DNA of 64,000 nt from Mangifera indica (Eukaryota; Streptophyta; Magnoliopsida; Sapindales; Anacardiaceae): NCBI RefSeq assembly GCF_011075055.1, contig NC_058150.1, positions 13,979,408 through 14,043,407 of the forward strand, in the 5' to 3' direction. A program made the position numbers and the translations under genes. This document shows, piece after piece, positions 25,501 through 36,353 of this stretch. Within the stretch, counting starts at the first letter, position 1. Every line of letters starts with the position of its first letter. The notes under the pieces are model-generated. The model was not told where the DNA came from. It ran no database searches and saw only the letters and a list, made by a program, of their open reading frames with translations.

Positions 25501-26011
25501 TATTTTTTCTTGTTGGTATCTTGGTTGGGATCGAATGTTTGACTTTCAAAGTTGTTAAATGAGGTTTGGATTTTTAAGGCATTGTCTATATCTTGTTTCG
25601 ATTTTCAACAGGCATTTTCTTGTGATGGAGTATTTCAAAGGCAGCTGTTGACATCTGCAAAATTAGGGCTTAAACCAAACTCCCAGTTTGACTACTATCA
25701 CACTAACGTTTTTGAGGGCGTATCTTATGGCAGAGTTTGCCGAAACTATTGCAAGCAAGAATTAACGCTTTGCAGCATGGTTTTAACAATCAAACAAAGC
25801 TGGCCTCTTTAAGAAAAAATCGAGAGTCAATTCAATTCAAGAATAAAAAATTGTTTCAAACCCGTTAGAGGCTTTGAATTGGGTTGAATCGCAATCAAAC
25901 CTATTCACGGTTCAATTGATAATTTACCCTAATCAAACAAACCCCTATGTTGAAATAGGCTAAAAAAAATTTCCTTTTTTTATTTTGGAGAAAGACTGGG
26001 ACTCAAACCAC
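25501..26011 (+). other. About 510 bp present after C but absent after F
   Basis: The flanks of C and F align on both sides but not here. Inside is an open frame at 25552-25812 (86 codons). It is preceded by TTTTCAACAG at 25602-25611, which looks like a splice acceptor, and the part after it is less AT-rich than the surroundings. I do not recognise the protein. It may be a captured exon fragment. No clear target duplication or terminal repeat was found. Confidence 0.45.
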
Positions 26012-26874
26012 GATGCAACATGTCTATGTTTGTTTGGTTTTTATAAAAATATCTTAACTTCTTTGCAACTCGTACCATACAATTAAATAGTTTTAATATG
26101 TTATTATTTATATACATAATTTTATTAATAAAAAAATATAATGAGTCATTAAACCAAATTTATTTTGATATAATTAAAATTTGGATTATATATAATGATT
26201 AAATAATCAAAATCATTTTTAATATTTATTTAAATAATTTATCAATTTAATCATCGATAGACTTAGAATCAACCTCATCATTGGATCAACAACTAAAAGA
26301 TAATTAACATTGCCCTACCAATCTATAGTAGTTGTATCTAATTTCCTGTTTCATTGTTACTTAACATTCTTCCTAATTAATATTATAATCCACTAAGAAT
26401 AGTAGTGAAATTATTAGAGACAAATCCACACATATATATTAATAATAACATTTCCAGCCATTTAGTTGTGGAATTTGTGCTTTTATAAATCACTGACACG
26501 AATTAAGAGTTGAACCAATGGGGAATGAGTCGATTTAAAGTTTCATCGCTTAACTCAAAATCGATGTATTTGTTCATCTAAAAACACTGTTGATAATATT
26601 GTTCTCCTATTAACAATTTTTTAAAAATATTATGTACTAATTTAAATAAGTTCGAGTTTAAATTAGTTATCATAGATTCAATTCAAGTTTGAATTGATCC
26701 TAAACTCAACTTTGCTTAAATCGAATCTAACTCTACCATGAAGGACAATAACCACTACTTCTTTTGTTTATCACCCTATTTTTCTCTTCAGCAATATTGT
26801 TCCTCTTATTAACACTCTTTGCTATACACGAACTTAAATGAAACTTGAGTCGGATCTTATGACAATCCAAGTGA
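26012..26874. other. Spacer between C and the palindromic TRIM
   Basis: AT-rich and non-coding. Bases 26075-26300 match 62220-62440 downstream of F; beyond that I see nothing definable. Confidence 0.55.
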
Positions 26875-26879
26875 AATCG
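26875..26879 (+). other. 5-bp target duplication, left (palindromic TRIM)
   Basis: AATCG, repeated at 27712-27716. Confidence 0.85.
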
Positions 26880-27128
26880 TGTAACATCCCTGGTCCAATA
26901 ACCTGACCCACTGTCAAGATATTGCCTACTTTGGACACACAGTCCATCATGGTTTTGCTATTGGGCTTTGCAACCAAAACGCGTCTTAACAGTTTAAGGA
27001 GCTCATAAGCTATTTAACCACTCAAATTCTCCCACCACTAACCGATGTGGGATACATAGACAGAGTACAGACAAACCCAACATCTCTCTCGTGTTTTGTC
27101 GATGTGGGATTCCCCTAAGGGTATCACA
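26880..27128 (-). repeat. TRIM outer LTR, left, minus orientation
   Basis: On the minus strand it starts TGTGATACCC and ends GATGTTACA. It is an inverted, diverged copy of 27474-27711. Confidence 0.85.
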
Positions 27129-27202
27129 TACACCTCCCTTTACGGGACTCAACGTCATCGCTGAGGTTTGCCCCACCATCATTCAAGAGAACACGCGAAG
27201 CC

Positions 27203-27214
27203 GCTCTGATACCA
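27203..27214 (-). other. TRIM primer binding site, left unit
   Basis: TGGTATCAGAGC on the minus strand, two bases from the inner partial LTR. Confidence 0.85.
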
Positions 27215-27387
27215 TTTGTAACATCCCTAGTCCAATAACCCGGCCCACTGTCAAGATATTGTCCACTTTGGACACACAGTCCATCATGGGTTTGCTTCTG
27301 GGCTTTGCAAACCTATGATGGACTGTGTGTCCAAAGTAGATAATATCTTGACAGTGGGTCAGGTTATTGGACTAGGGATGTTACAAA

Positions 27388-27399
27388 TGGTATCAGAGC
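27388..27399 (+). other. TRIM primer binding site, right unit
   Basis: TGGTATCAGAGC, two bases after the inner partial LTR end TTACA; mirror image of 27203-27214. Confidence 0.85.
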
Positions 27400-27473
27400 A
27401 GCTCCGCGTGTCCTCTTGAACGATGGTAGGGCAAACCTCAGCGAGGACATTGAGTCCTGTAAGGGGGGATGTA

Positions 27474-27711
27474 TGTGATACCCTTCGGCGAATCTCACAT
27501 CGACAAAGCACGAGAGAGATGTTGGGTCTATCTATGTATCCTACATTGATTAGTGGTGGGAGAATTTGATTGGTTAAATAGTCTGTGAGCTTCTTAACTG
27601 TTAAGACGTGTTTTTGGTTGCAAAGCTCAATAACAAAACCATGATGGACTGTGTGTCCAAAGTGGACAATATCTTGACAGTGGGTCGGGTTATTGGACCA
27701 GGGATGTTACA
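27474..27711 (+). repeat. TRIM outer LTR, right, plus orientation
   Basis: TGTGATACCC to GATGTTACA, directly after the purine-rich tract. Confidence 0.85.
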
Positions 27712-27784
27712 AATCGCCTCCAATTGAACTCACTGCTATCACCGAAGGCAACAACCACCTTTCTACATGCATTTACGTTGGGAT

Positions 27785-27785
27785 A

Positions 27786-27816
<31 letters not shown>

Positions 27817-27819
27817 TTA
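27785..27819. repeat. (TTA)n microsatellite
   Basis: About eleven tandem TTA/ATT units just upstream of UGT copy G. Confidence 0.9.
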
Positions 27820-28475
27820 AAACTTGTAGGTAAAGCATTGTGTGCCTAAATTTGTGTTGTGGACCAAGCAAGAAGAAAAAGATATCAAAGAGGAAGCCAA
27901 ATAGAGATTTCAGAGCAAAGAGTGAAGAATAATGAAGCTCATATTTTGTGTTACAGTTTTGTTGTTCAAGGTCACTTGAACCCAATTCTTCAATTTTGCA
28001 AACGTTTAGCCTCCAAAGCGCTCAAGGTGACTCTAGTCTCCACCATTTCAGCCAGCGACAGCAAGCTCATCAAAACTCAATCGTACAGATCCATCGATGT
28101 CAAGCTCTTAGACATTGAGTTCATAGATAAACCAACACAAGATTATTTCAAGGATTACAAGACTGTTGTTACACCAAGGCTCACTGCGTTCATCGAGAAA
28201 CAAATGAGTTCTGAGTGCCCACCTAGATTTCTTGTTTATGACTTGGTCTCACCATGGGCTCTGGACATCGCCAAGAGATTTGGCATTAGTAACGCTCTAT
28301 TTTTCACTCAGTCTTGGTCTGTTAATACCATTTATTATCATTTTTATCAAGAGAAAATCAAAGCAGACCCTTCAGAACGTCAAGCCACTGTGTTGCTACC
28401 GTCTTTGCCACCGTTCAACTTCATATTGAATCATTCAAACTATATAGTGGATTCAAATTGAGTCATCTTGGATTG

Positions 28476-28480
28476 AATCT
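28476..28480 (+). other. 5-bp target duplication, left (gypsy)
   Basis: AATCT, repeated at 33594-33598. Confidence 0.9.
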
Positions 28481-28845
28481 TGATTAGTCCCAGTCAAAGC
28501 TAATTAGAATTTTGAAAGAAAGTACTCTGCTTAAGGTAAGAATGAACCTTGTAATGTTATTGAAATTTGTGTTCCCATTTATTACTATTCAATAGAGTTT
28601 AAATACATCCCAGGACTCAACTACTTCTCTAAACAAAAGGAATGGCTAGTTGACAATTAAATAGCCAACAATTATTGAATGAAAATATTCTCCTATTGAC
28701 CTATTCTTAAGCCATAATCTGCATACAACACAGTCTACGTCATACGTCTTATGCCGCCTTGTATGTCCCACGCAAATTGCTTCTGCCTTAATCCTCATAC
28801 CTTGAGTTCTTGATAGGTACTCGAGTTGACCTTCTTGGTTTATCA
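28481..28845 (-). repeat. 3' LTR of the gypsy element
   Basis: 365 bp, TGATTAGTCCC to GTTTATCA on the + strand; partner of 33229-33593. Confidence 0.92.
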
Positions 28846-28849
28846 TTGC

Positions 28850-31800
28850 CTCATTCTTTCAATGGAACCTTGTCCTCAAGGTTTAAGTTGATAAACTTGT
28901 TTCTCAGCTCTTGTGTATTTTCCCACATAGCCTCTTCTTTTGGAAGCTTTTTCCACTTGACAAGGCTTTCCTCAACAAAACTTGACCCTTTCTTAACCTA
29001 CCTGATATCCAAAATAGCTTTCGGTTCCATAATAATCTCACTATCATCAGCTATAGGTAGTAGTTCAGTACTAGTGGCATTAGTGTCCCCCACTTGTTGT
29101 TTAAGCATTGAGACATGAAAAACAGGGTGAATTCGAGACCCTTTTGGCAATTTGAGTTTGTAAGCTACCTTGCCAACCTTTGCTTCAATTTGGTATGGAC
29201 CATAAAAGCGACTAACCAGCTTTTGATATGCTCTTCTATAAACAGTTTGTTGGTGAAAAGGATGGAGTTTAAGGAAGACTAAATCCCCCACTTGAAACTC
29301 CATGTCCCTTCTTTTTGAATCTGCCACTTGTTTCATTTGATTGGCCGCTGCATGTAAATTGGCTTTGAGCTGTTGTAAAATGGTATTTCGTGATACCATT
29401 GTTTGGTCCACTTCATCGATGAAAGATACCCCAGCTTGATAATGTGGAATACTCGACGAAGGCCTCCCATAGAGAGCTTGGAATGGTGTCATCTTAATAG
29501 AGCTATGATATGTAGTGTTGTACCAAAATTCAGCCCATGAAAGAAAAGAATTCCATTTTTGAGGTTGTTGAGACATAAAGCATCTTAGATACTGTTCGAC
29601 ACACCTATTAACCACCTCAGATTGACCATCGGTTTAAGGATAGTAGGCCTAGCTCATATGCAGTTTTGTTCCTAACATTTTGAAGAATTCTCACCAAAAG
29701 TGACTTATAAAAATGGGATCGCGGTCACTGATAATTGATTTTGGCATGCCATGAAGCTTGACAATTCCTTCTATAAATTTTTCAGCCACCATTTTTGTTG
29801 TATATGAATGTGACAAAGCCAAGAAATGAGCTGATTTACTTAGGCGGTCAACTACCACAAAAATAGTGCTCTTGCCTTAGGATGGTGGTAACCCATCAAT
29901 AAAATCCAAGGTGATGTCGTCCCATACTTGACAAGGAATGGCTAGTGGTTGAAGGAGACCCACTGGAGATAAAGTTTCATATTTATTCTTTTGGCAAACA
30001 GTGCAAGAGGTTACATATTGTTGAATCACCTTATGCATTGATGGCCAATAGAATTGTTGTGCCAACCGCTTGTATGTTCTCAACACTCTAGAATGTCCTC
30101 CAGATAGAGAATCATGGAATTCTTGCAATAGTTGATTGACAATATGGGAATTAGGAGGAATAACTACACGATTTTTGTGACATACCAATCCATTTCACCA
30201 TTTATACGGAGCTCCAGGATTTTCAGTTGCAAGCTTGCCAATACAGACCATATAAGGATGCTTGTTGGCTTCGTCCTTGATTGCATTCCACAAAGATGTT
30301 TGAGGGACAAAAATAGTATTAAGACTAGGGCTGCCTATTACTTTGGACAAAGCATCAACAACAGAATTTTCCTTTCCTGGCTTATAAGTGATCTCATAAT
30401 CATACCCCAATAATTTAGATATCCACTTATGTTGTTCTAATGTCACTATACGCTGCTCCATCAAATACTTGAGGCTACGTTGATCAGTTTGGATGTAGAA
30501 TTTTCAGCCTAACAAGTAAAGACGCCAAGTTCAAATAGCTTGAACAATGGTGAGCATTTCTTTAGCATAGGTAGACCATGATTACTTTATGACTCCCAAG
30601 GCTCAACTCATGAATGCTATAGGTTTCCTTTATTGAGTTAACACTGCCCCAATCCCATTTCCTGAAGCGCATCAGATTCAATGATAAATGGTTCAATAAA
30701 GTTAGGCATAACAAGTGTTAGAGTAGACATCATAGCTTGCTTCAAGGCTTTGAATGTATCCTCAACTTCTTTCGTCCATCTAAATTGCCCCTTTTTTAAT
30801 ATATTGGTAAGTGACCAAGTTATAATTCCATAATTGCGAACAAGCTTTTTGTAATAACCTGTAAGGCCTAAAAATCCATGCAACTCAGAAACATCAGTAG
30901 GTCTAGGCCATTTGAGCATAGCTTCAATTTTACCTTGGTCCACCTTAACACCTTGTGAGGTTATAATGTGACCCAAGTACTCAATTTCTTGCTGGCCAAG
31001 TGCATACTTAGTGAGCTTAATAAAAAATTTGTGATGCCTTAATATTTCAAAAGTCTTTCTAACATGTTCAAGATGCATGGTTCAATTAGGGCTATAAATT
31101 AAAATATCATCAAAAAAGACTAACACAAATTTCCGAAGATATGGACGAAATATAGAATTCATAATAGCTTGAAAAGTTGAAAGAGCATTACATAAGCCAA
31201 AAGGCATAACCAAATATTCATAATGACATTGTGTGTACGAAAGGCGGTTTTGTGAATGTCTAAAGGATGTACTCGTACCTGGTGGTAACCTGATCGTAAG
31301 TCAAGTTTAGTAAAGAAGGTTGCCCTATAAAGCTTATCAAGCATATCATCAATGGTTGAAATAGGAAATCTATCTTTGATGGTTACAATATTAAGAACCC
31401 TATAGTCCTTGCAAAAACACCAAGTGCCATCTTTTTTTTTAACTAACAAAACAGGAGAAGAGAATGGACTTGTACTAAACCTTATTAGCCCCAATTTTAA
31501 CATGTCATGCACTTGTTTTTCTATTTCGGCCTTTTGAAAATAGGCATACTTGTATGGTCGGACATTAATTGGCTCGGTCCCCTCTTTGAGATTGATGTAG
31601 TGATTTATTTTCCTTTTTGATGGAAGTTGTTTTGGTTCCTGATAAATGTCCGCAAATTATTGTAATAATTGTTGGATCTCTAGATGGATTCTTTGAGGTG
31701 CTTCTTCCCTGGTTAGTTGCAAACAAACAGCAAATATTGATTTTTCCTGCTTCATCTCTTTTGAAATTGTTTTAAACGTCGTCAGCTGAATTGGTTGATT

Positions 31801-32322
31801 GTCAATTCCTTGTAATTGACGACGCTGGTCCCTCTATGAAAATTCCATTATCATCCTTTTCCAAACACAAACCACCATGCCCAATTGTTCGAGCTAATGA
31901 ACCCCGAGCACCATATCCAATCCAATCAATGGTAATGAATAAAGGATTACAATAAATGGAATACCTTGCAATAAGACTTGAACATTCTTGAATCTCCCTT
32001 GGCATTTTAGAGGATCGCCATTAGCCATTTTCACATTAAAGGGTTCAGTTGGCACTACTGGTAATCGTAACAATTCGGCTACCCTCTCATTGATGAAATT
32101 ATGTGTTGACTTGCTATTAATAAGAGCAATCAATTCATAAGAACCCACTTTAGCAGAGACTCGCATGGTTTGAGCTGTCGACCACCCAGTGAGAGCATAG
32201 AGTGAAATTTTAGGTTCACCTCGGAGGTTGGTGTGATCCCCTTCTTCATCATCTGTTTCGTTGTCATCAAAATTTCCTTTAATCAATAACAATTGTGGTC
32301 CTTTGCATTTGTGCTCATGCAC
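28850..32322 (-). pseudogene. gypsy pol relic with chromodomain-like end
   Basis: On the minus strand from 32322: a zinc-knuckle tail (HEHKCKG), then protease with INSKSTHNF where DSGSTHNF-like sequence is usual, so the catalytic Asp is Asn. RT (31512-31159) has KKKDGTW and [13 protein letters not shown], with FDDILIYS after a frameshift. RNase H lies in 31078-30195. Integrase (30188-29877) has the HHCC zinc finger and DDITLDFIDGLP and continues in 29615-28998. The end after HPVFHVSMLK has a chromodomain-like segment (VKWKKLPKEEAMWE, about 28900-28960) following an in-frame stop. Confidence 0.85.
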
Positions 32323-32339
32323 AAATTTCTCATCACAAT

Positions 32340-33134
32340 TCTAACAAAGGTTTTGAGCTCGCCTCTTTTGCATCTCATCCTAAGTGAGTCGTTTCATTGG
32401 TGAAGTAGATTTCAATTTCATCGACAAAGAGTCAAAAGTAGTCCTATTGAATGGACGTGTAGCCTTCTTTTGCTGGTTCAACTGCTCGTCTCTCATCCTG
32501 GCTAAACTGAAAGCTTCCTTCAAAGATTTTGGCTTAAGCATTCGAATTTCATCTGTTATTTCAGTTTTAAAACCTCCCATGAAGGTACCTACCAATGCTT
32601 TTAGAGTCCACCCTTGCACTTTATTTCCCAATCTCTCAAATTCCTTCTGATAGTCGCGTAAGGATCCTGTTTGTCTTATTTTTGATAAACACTCATCAAA
32701 ATGCTCACAATTCGTAGGACCAAAACGAGACCATAATTCTTCTACAAAAATGCCCTACGAAACCTCCTTCCCTTCCTCCTAATAAGCCCGACGGATCCAT
32801 TGCCACCATTGATTTACTTCTCCTTCTAGATGAAAAGAAGCCAAGGCTACCTTTTGTGTTTCCAAAGTGCCCTGGTATTCAAAGAATTGGTTGACACGGT
32901 TGAACCATTCAGTTAGGTCATCGCCAGAATACGTGGGAAATTCCAGCTTAGCCAACTTAGAGGAAAACATTGGTCGTCTGCCTTTTGTGTTTTCACGAGA
33001 ACACCCATTAGAGGTCTGCCCGCTGCCTTCGTTAATATTGCTAGAGAGAGGGTCTTCCCTTGTAAGCAAGACTTCAGAGATTTTGCTATGGCAGTTTCTA
33101 GCTGATGTAATTTGTTAGTAATGTCGAACTCCAT
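32340..33134 (-). pseudogene. gypsy gag relic
   Basis: Retrotransposon Gag core on the minus strand, with FPTYSGDDLTEWFNRVNQFF and the EVNQWWQW motif (33069-32779), then GFKTEITDEIRM and SLKEAFSLAR (32631-32380). The downstream zinc knuckle has a stop after its first Cys. Confidence 0.85.
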
Positions 33135-33214
33135 TCAACTCAATTTATCCTGAAGTCCCCCAAGACCCACTTCTAAATTCTTAATTCTTTCCTTGTTGGT
33201 AGCCATATTGTATA

Positions 33215-33226
33215 GCTCTAATACCA
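33215..33226 (-). other. Primer binding site of the gypsy element
   Basis: TGGTATTAGAGC on the minus strand, one base off the initiator-Met site, two bases inside the 5' LTR. Confidence 0.85.
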
Positions 33227-33228
33227 AA

Positions 33229-33593
33229 TGATTGGTCCCAGTCAAAGCTAATTAGAATTTTGAAAGAAAGTACTCTGTTTAAGGTGAGAATGAACCTTGT
33301 AATGTTATTGAAATTTCTATTCCCCTTTATTGCTATTCAATAGAGTTTAAATACATCCCAGGACTCAACTACTTCTCTAAACAAAAGGAACGACTAGTTG
33401 ACAATAAAATAGCCAACAATTATTGAATGAAAATATTCTCCTATTGACCTATTCTTAAGCCATAATCTGCATACAACACAGTCTACGTCATACGTCGTAC
33501 GCCGCCTTGTATGTCCCACGCAAATTGCCTCTGCCTCAATCCTCATACCTTGAGTTCTTGATAGGCACTCGAGTTGACCTTCTTGGTTTATCA
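33229..33593 (-). repeat. 5' LTR of the gypsy element
   Basis: 365 bp, the same length as 28481-28845, TG...CA ends. Confidence 0.92.
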
Positions 33594-33598
33594 AATCT
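33594..33598 (+). other. 5-bp target duplication, right (gypsy)
   Basis: AATCT, matching 28476-28480. Confidence 0.9.
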
Positions 33599-34500
33599 AC
33601 CCTTAGCTTGATAGAGGGCTTCGTCAAGATGGTAACCCAAATAGATTGTTCCAACAGGCAACAACCACCATGATATTTTCGATATTTTAAAACAACATGA
33701 TACAAACTCATAATTGAATTCACCACCACCTTGATGTCGCTTCAATGATGAGTTTAACCAAGAATGGGCGAAACTTGTGATGGGTAATTAGATGGATGGC
33801 AAGTCAACTTCTAGTCAAGGCTGTTGGACCAATAATTCCTTCTAAATACTTGGACAATCGGTTGAAGAATAACAAAGATTATGGCCTCACCCTCTTCAAA
33901 CCAAGCATGGAAACTTATATGAAATAGCTAGACTCCAAGCAACTAGCCTCGGTCATTTACATCTCATTCTGGTGACCCTAACAAAACACCAGATGGAGGA
34001 AATTGCATGGGCCCTAAAGAATAGCGGCACCTTCTTCTTGTGGGTAGTCAAGGAAACCGAAACCAAAAACTTCCAAAAAATTTCTCCAAAGAAACATCAG
34101 ACAAAGGTTTGGTTGTGAATTGGTGTAATCAGTTAGAAGTTCTGGCTCACCCCTCAGTTCGGTGTTTCGTAACACATTGCAGGTGGAACTCAACACTCGA
34201 GGTAGTGAGCCTGGGAGTACCAATGGTGGCAATGCCATAATATGTGGATCAAACGACAAATGCTAATTTTATTGAGGATGTGTGCGAAATTAGGTTGAGG
34301 GCAAGAGCTAACGGATAAGGGATTGTGACAAGAGAAGAGATTGAGGCTTGTATAAGGCAAACCATGGATAGAAAAAGAGGGAAAGGATATCATAAGGAAT
34401 TTAGAGAAGTCGAAGGAACTGGCTAAACAGGCTGTAGATGAAGGTGGAAATTCTGATTAGAACATTGAAGAGTTTGTTGCTAAAGTTCTAAATTTGTAGA

Positions 34501-35409
34501 GTGATATCTCAAAGTAAATCTGTTTTTTAAATTTTATTACTTTAATTGTGTGCAATTACAACAACACGGTTGAGAATTTTCCAATCCAAGTTTTCAACTT
34601 CCATTAACAACACAACACATCCAGGAAAATTTGAGAATGATCAAATCTGAAGACAGTAATAAAGCTAGATACATCTGTCATTCAACAGCTTAAACTTGAC
34701 AATATCAGGAACAGCATTTTGAACTAAAATGCAATAGATAGAACAACAACATTATTTTTCTGCATACATAAAGTTGCTTTTATCTAGCCCAGAATTTTTA
34801 TTTTTATTTTGCCTTTTTTAATTTGCTAGCAAGTCTGCCTCTTTTATCAAAGGCGCAAAGGAATAAGAATATACTTCTATATGTACAACCAAAAGAAACT
34901 ACCTAGGTGTAGTCTATAAATTATGAAAACAGGAAGCTTTTTAATGTGATTGGATTATGTCCACGATTATATTACTGATTAAGATGAGAAAATTTTAGGG
35001 AGTTATGATTGATAAATCATGTGCTCCGATATGATAGGTGAGTAAGTTCATTTCAATTATAAATATTGATATCATAAAAATATCATAAAAGGTAGTTTAA
35101 TGATAATAAAAAAACTGTTACTTCGTATTAAGGAGATTGAGGGAACATTAGCAACTGCCAATAACTATCCTTCCTGTTGTTTTCTGATAAAAAAGTTCCC
35201 AGCATGCACTTTTGTGAGACATTTGACCACTAACATATAGTTTGTTGCTATTGACAATTACTTACTTTTTGGGTATATATATCAAATCTGTGAATTTAAC
35301 CGAAGAGAAGTTTTGATCACAAAATTTCATATTTCCTATGAATATTTTTAGATACATAAAAAAACATTATTAGTTAAAGAAAGTTAAATTCATAACTTCG
35401 TATTTCAAA
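34501..35409. other. 3' flank of UGT copy G
   Basis: 34501-34925 is duplicated at 63431-63903 after UGT copy H, including a long conserved non-coding block (CATCCAGGAAAATTTGAGAATG). Compared with H, this copy lacks about 47 bp near 34518, with AAGTA microhomology at the break. 34926-35400 is AT-rich with nothing recognisable. Confidence 0.7.
35401..35409 (+). other. 9-bp target duplication, left (MULE)
   Basis: TATTTCAAA, repeated at 36234-36242. Confidence 0.9.
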
Positions 35410-36233
35410 GGCCAAAGGACAATGTGGCACTCAAGGTTTAGTGAAAAGACAAATTCCCACTTATTAACATTCAAAAATTCAAATACTCATCCATCTATTA
35501 AAATTTATTATTATAAATGGGGTAAAATTGTCATTTAGTTAAAAATTAAAAAAACTAAAAAATAATTTATTTCTTCCTAGGTTTATAAATCTAAATTTTC
35601 CCTCGTAAGGATTTAAAAAATCACCTTTTCCCCTTAAAGTTTTGAAACTGTAACCAAAGGCGGTGGAGTTCACAATCTCTAGCCTTGTTCTCTCTTCCTC
35701 CTAGTCTAAAACCCTAAACCCTAGTTGAAGATCGTCAGTGTCAGACACTACTTCCACTTCGACGTTGCTTCCACTTCTGGTTCTAGATCTCGGATCTCGG
35801 TGTTCCTTCCACTTTGACAGATCTTGGCATCGTCCAGAAGCATCTCCGATGAGTAGAAGCATGATAGAAATGGTTGAGATCTGTTGTGGGATGGATTTGC
35901 AAGAAGCATGACGATTTGTCATGTGATGGATCTTGGACGACATTCCATCCAGTCGTTGCCTTCATGGCCTCTTCGTGACTGCGTCTTCTTCGTGGAGGCT
36001 AAAGGGAGCACTGATAGATGGAAGATCGATCAGAGAATGTCGTCAAAGAATGAATGAAACCCTAGGGGGAAATGACAATTTTTCAAACCTTGGGAGGAAA
36101 TGTTTTACTTATAAACATGTGGGGGGGGGGGGTGATAGTTTTTAGTTTAATAATAATTTTAATAAATGGGTGGATGTTTGAGTTTTTAAAATTTGATGGT
36201 GTCCTTTCATTAAACCTAAATAGCTCTTTGGCC
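35410..36233. mobile_element. Mutator-like element, 824 bp, in the D promoter
   Basis: Imperfect terminal inverted repeats of roughly 110 bp (about 35410-35525 and 36125-36233) start GGCCAAAG and end CTTTGGCC. A perfect 9-bp target duplication, TATTTCAAA, is the signature of Mutator-like elements. There is no transposase. The interior (about 35640-36065) is richer in GC than the flanks and begins like a plant 5' leader, with a telo-box type AAACCCTAAACCCTAG near 35709-35724, so it may be captured gene sequence (Pack-MULE); no protein was recognised. A run of G lies at about 36121-36132. The element ends 120 bp before the D start codon. Confidence 0.88.
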
Positions 36234-36242
36234 TATTTCAAA
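36234..36242 (+). other. 9-bp target duplication, right (MULE)
   Basis: TATTTCAAA, matching 35401-35409. Confidence 0.9.
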
Positions 36243-36260
36243 TGACGCATATGATGATGC

Positions 36261-36267
36261 ATAAAAG
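36261..36267 (+). promoter_or_regulatory. Weak TATA-like element of gene D
   Basis: ATAAAAG, 93 bp before the start codon and 28 bp after the MULE end. It is a weak match only. Confidence 0.3.
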
Positions 36268-36305
36268 AAATTAGTTTATTCTGATCAACTCTATTTTGGT
36301 TAATC

Positions 36306-36326
36306 ATGGAGAGAGAGAGAGTCTGA
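36306..36326 (+). promoter_or_regulatory. Short upstream ORF before gene D
   Basis: An ATG followed by five codons and TGA, ending 27 bp before the D start. It would lie in the 5' leader if transcription starts near the TATA-like site. Confidence 0.35.
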
Positions 36327-36353
36327 ACTGGGAGAAAGACGGAAGAGTAACTA

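Larger units (their letters stand above)
26880..27711. mobile_element. Palindromic head-to-head double TRIM
   Basis: Two miniature LTR units in opposite orientation, joined near 27313. Left unit, minus sense: outer LTR 26880-27128, a short internal part, primer site 27203-27214, inner partial LTR 27217-27313. Right unit, plus sense: inner partial LTR 27314-27385, primer site TGGTATCAGAGC 27388-27399, a short internal part with a purine-rich AAGGGGGGATG tract, outer LTR 27474-27711. Both outer borders are the 3' (U5) end of the LTR (GGATGTTACA outward). One 5-bp duplication, AATCG, flanks the whole 832-bp block, so it appears to have inserted as a unit. No protein is encoded. It ends about 150 bp before UGT copy G. 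Confidence 0.88.
28481..33593 (-). mobile_element. Ty3/gypsy chromovirus, 5.1 kb, complete ends
   Basis: Two 365-bp LTRs with TG...CA ends and a perfect 5-bp target duplication. On the minus strand the order is Gag, zinc knuckle, protease, RT, RNase H, integrase, chromodomain-like tail; RT before integrase is the gypsy order. The short length and LTR size suit the Reina group of chromoviruses (inference). I count about 15 differences between the LTRs, roughly 4%, so the insertion is moderately old. Scattered stops and frameshifts make it non-autonomous. It is inserted in UGT copy G. Confidence 0.92.
27859..34500 (+). pseudogene. UGT copy G (class III), split by a gypsy element
   Basis: Relic of a third UGT class. 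Exon 1 homology runs to about 28422 with VQGHLNP and the dyad Asp (VYDLV), but there is no ATG at the expected start: the open frame begins at a GTG. Exon 1 stops early, after LPSLPPFNF, in unrelated sequence. The gypsy element 28481-33593 lies in that unrelated sequence. Exon 2 homology runs from about 33782 to 34500 (IRWMAS, then GPIIPS), with stops at 33925-33935 and near 33973 and later frameshifts. In the PSPG box HCGWNS has become HCRWNS and a stop replaces the Gln before YVDQ. Copy H shares the HCRWNS change. Confidence 0.88.

Noticed and set aside
35709..35724. Interstitial telomere repeat
   Set aside because: Only two CCCTAAA units; better read as a telo-box type leader motif.
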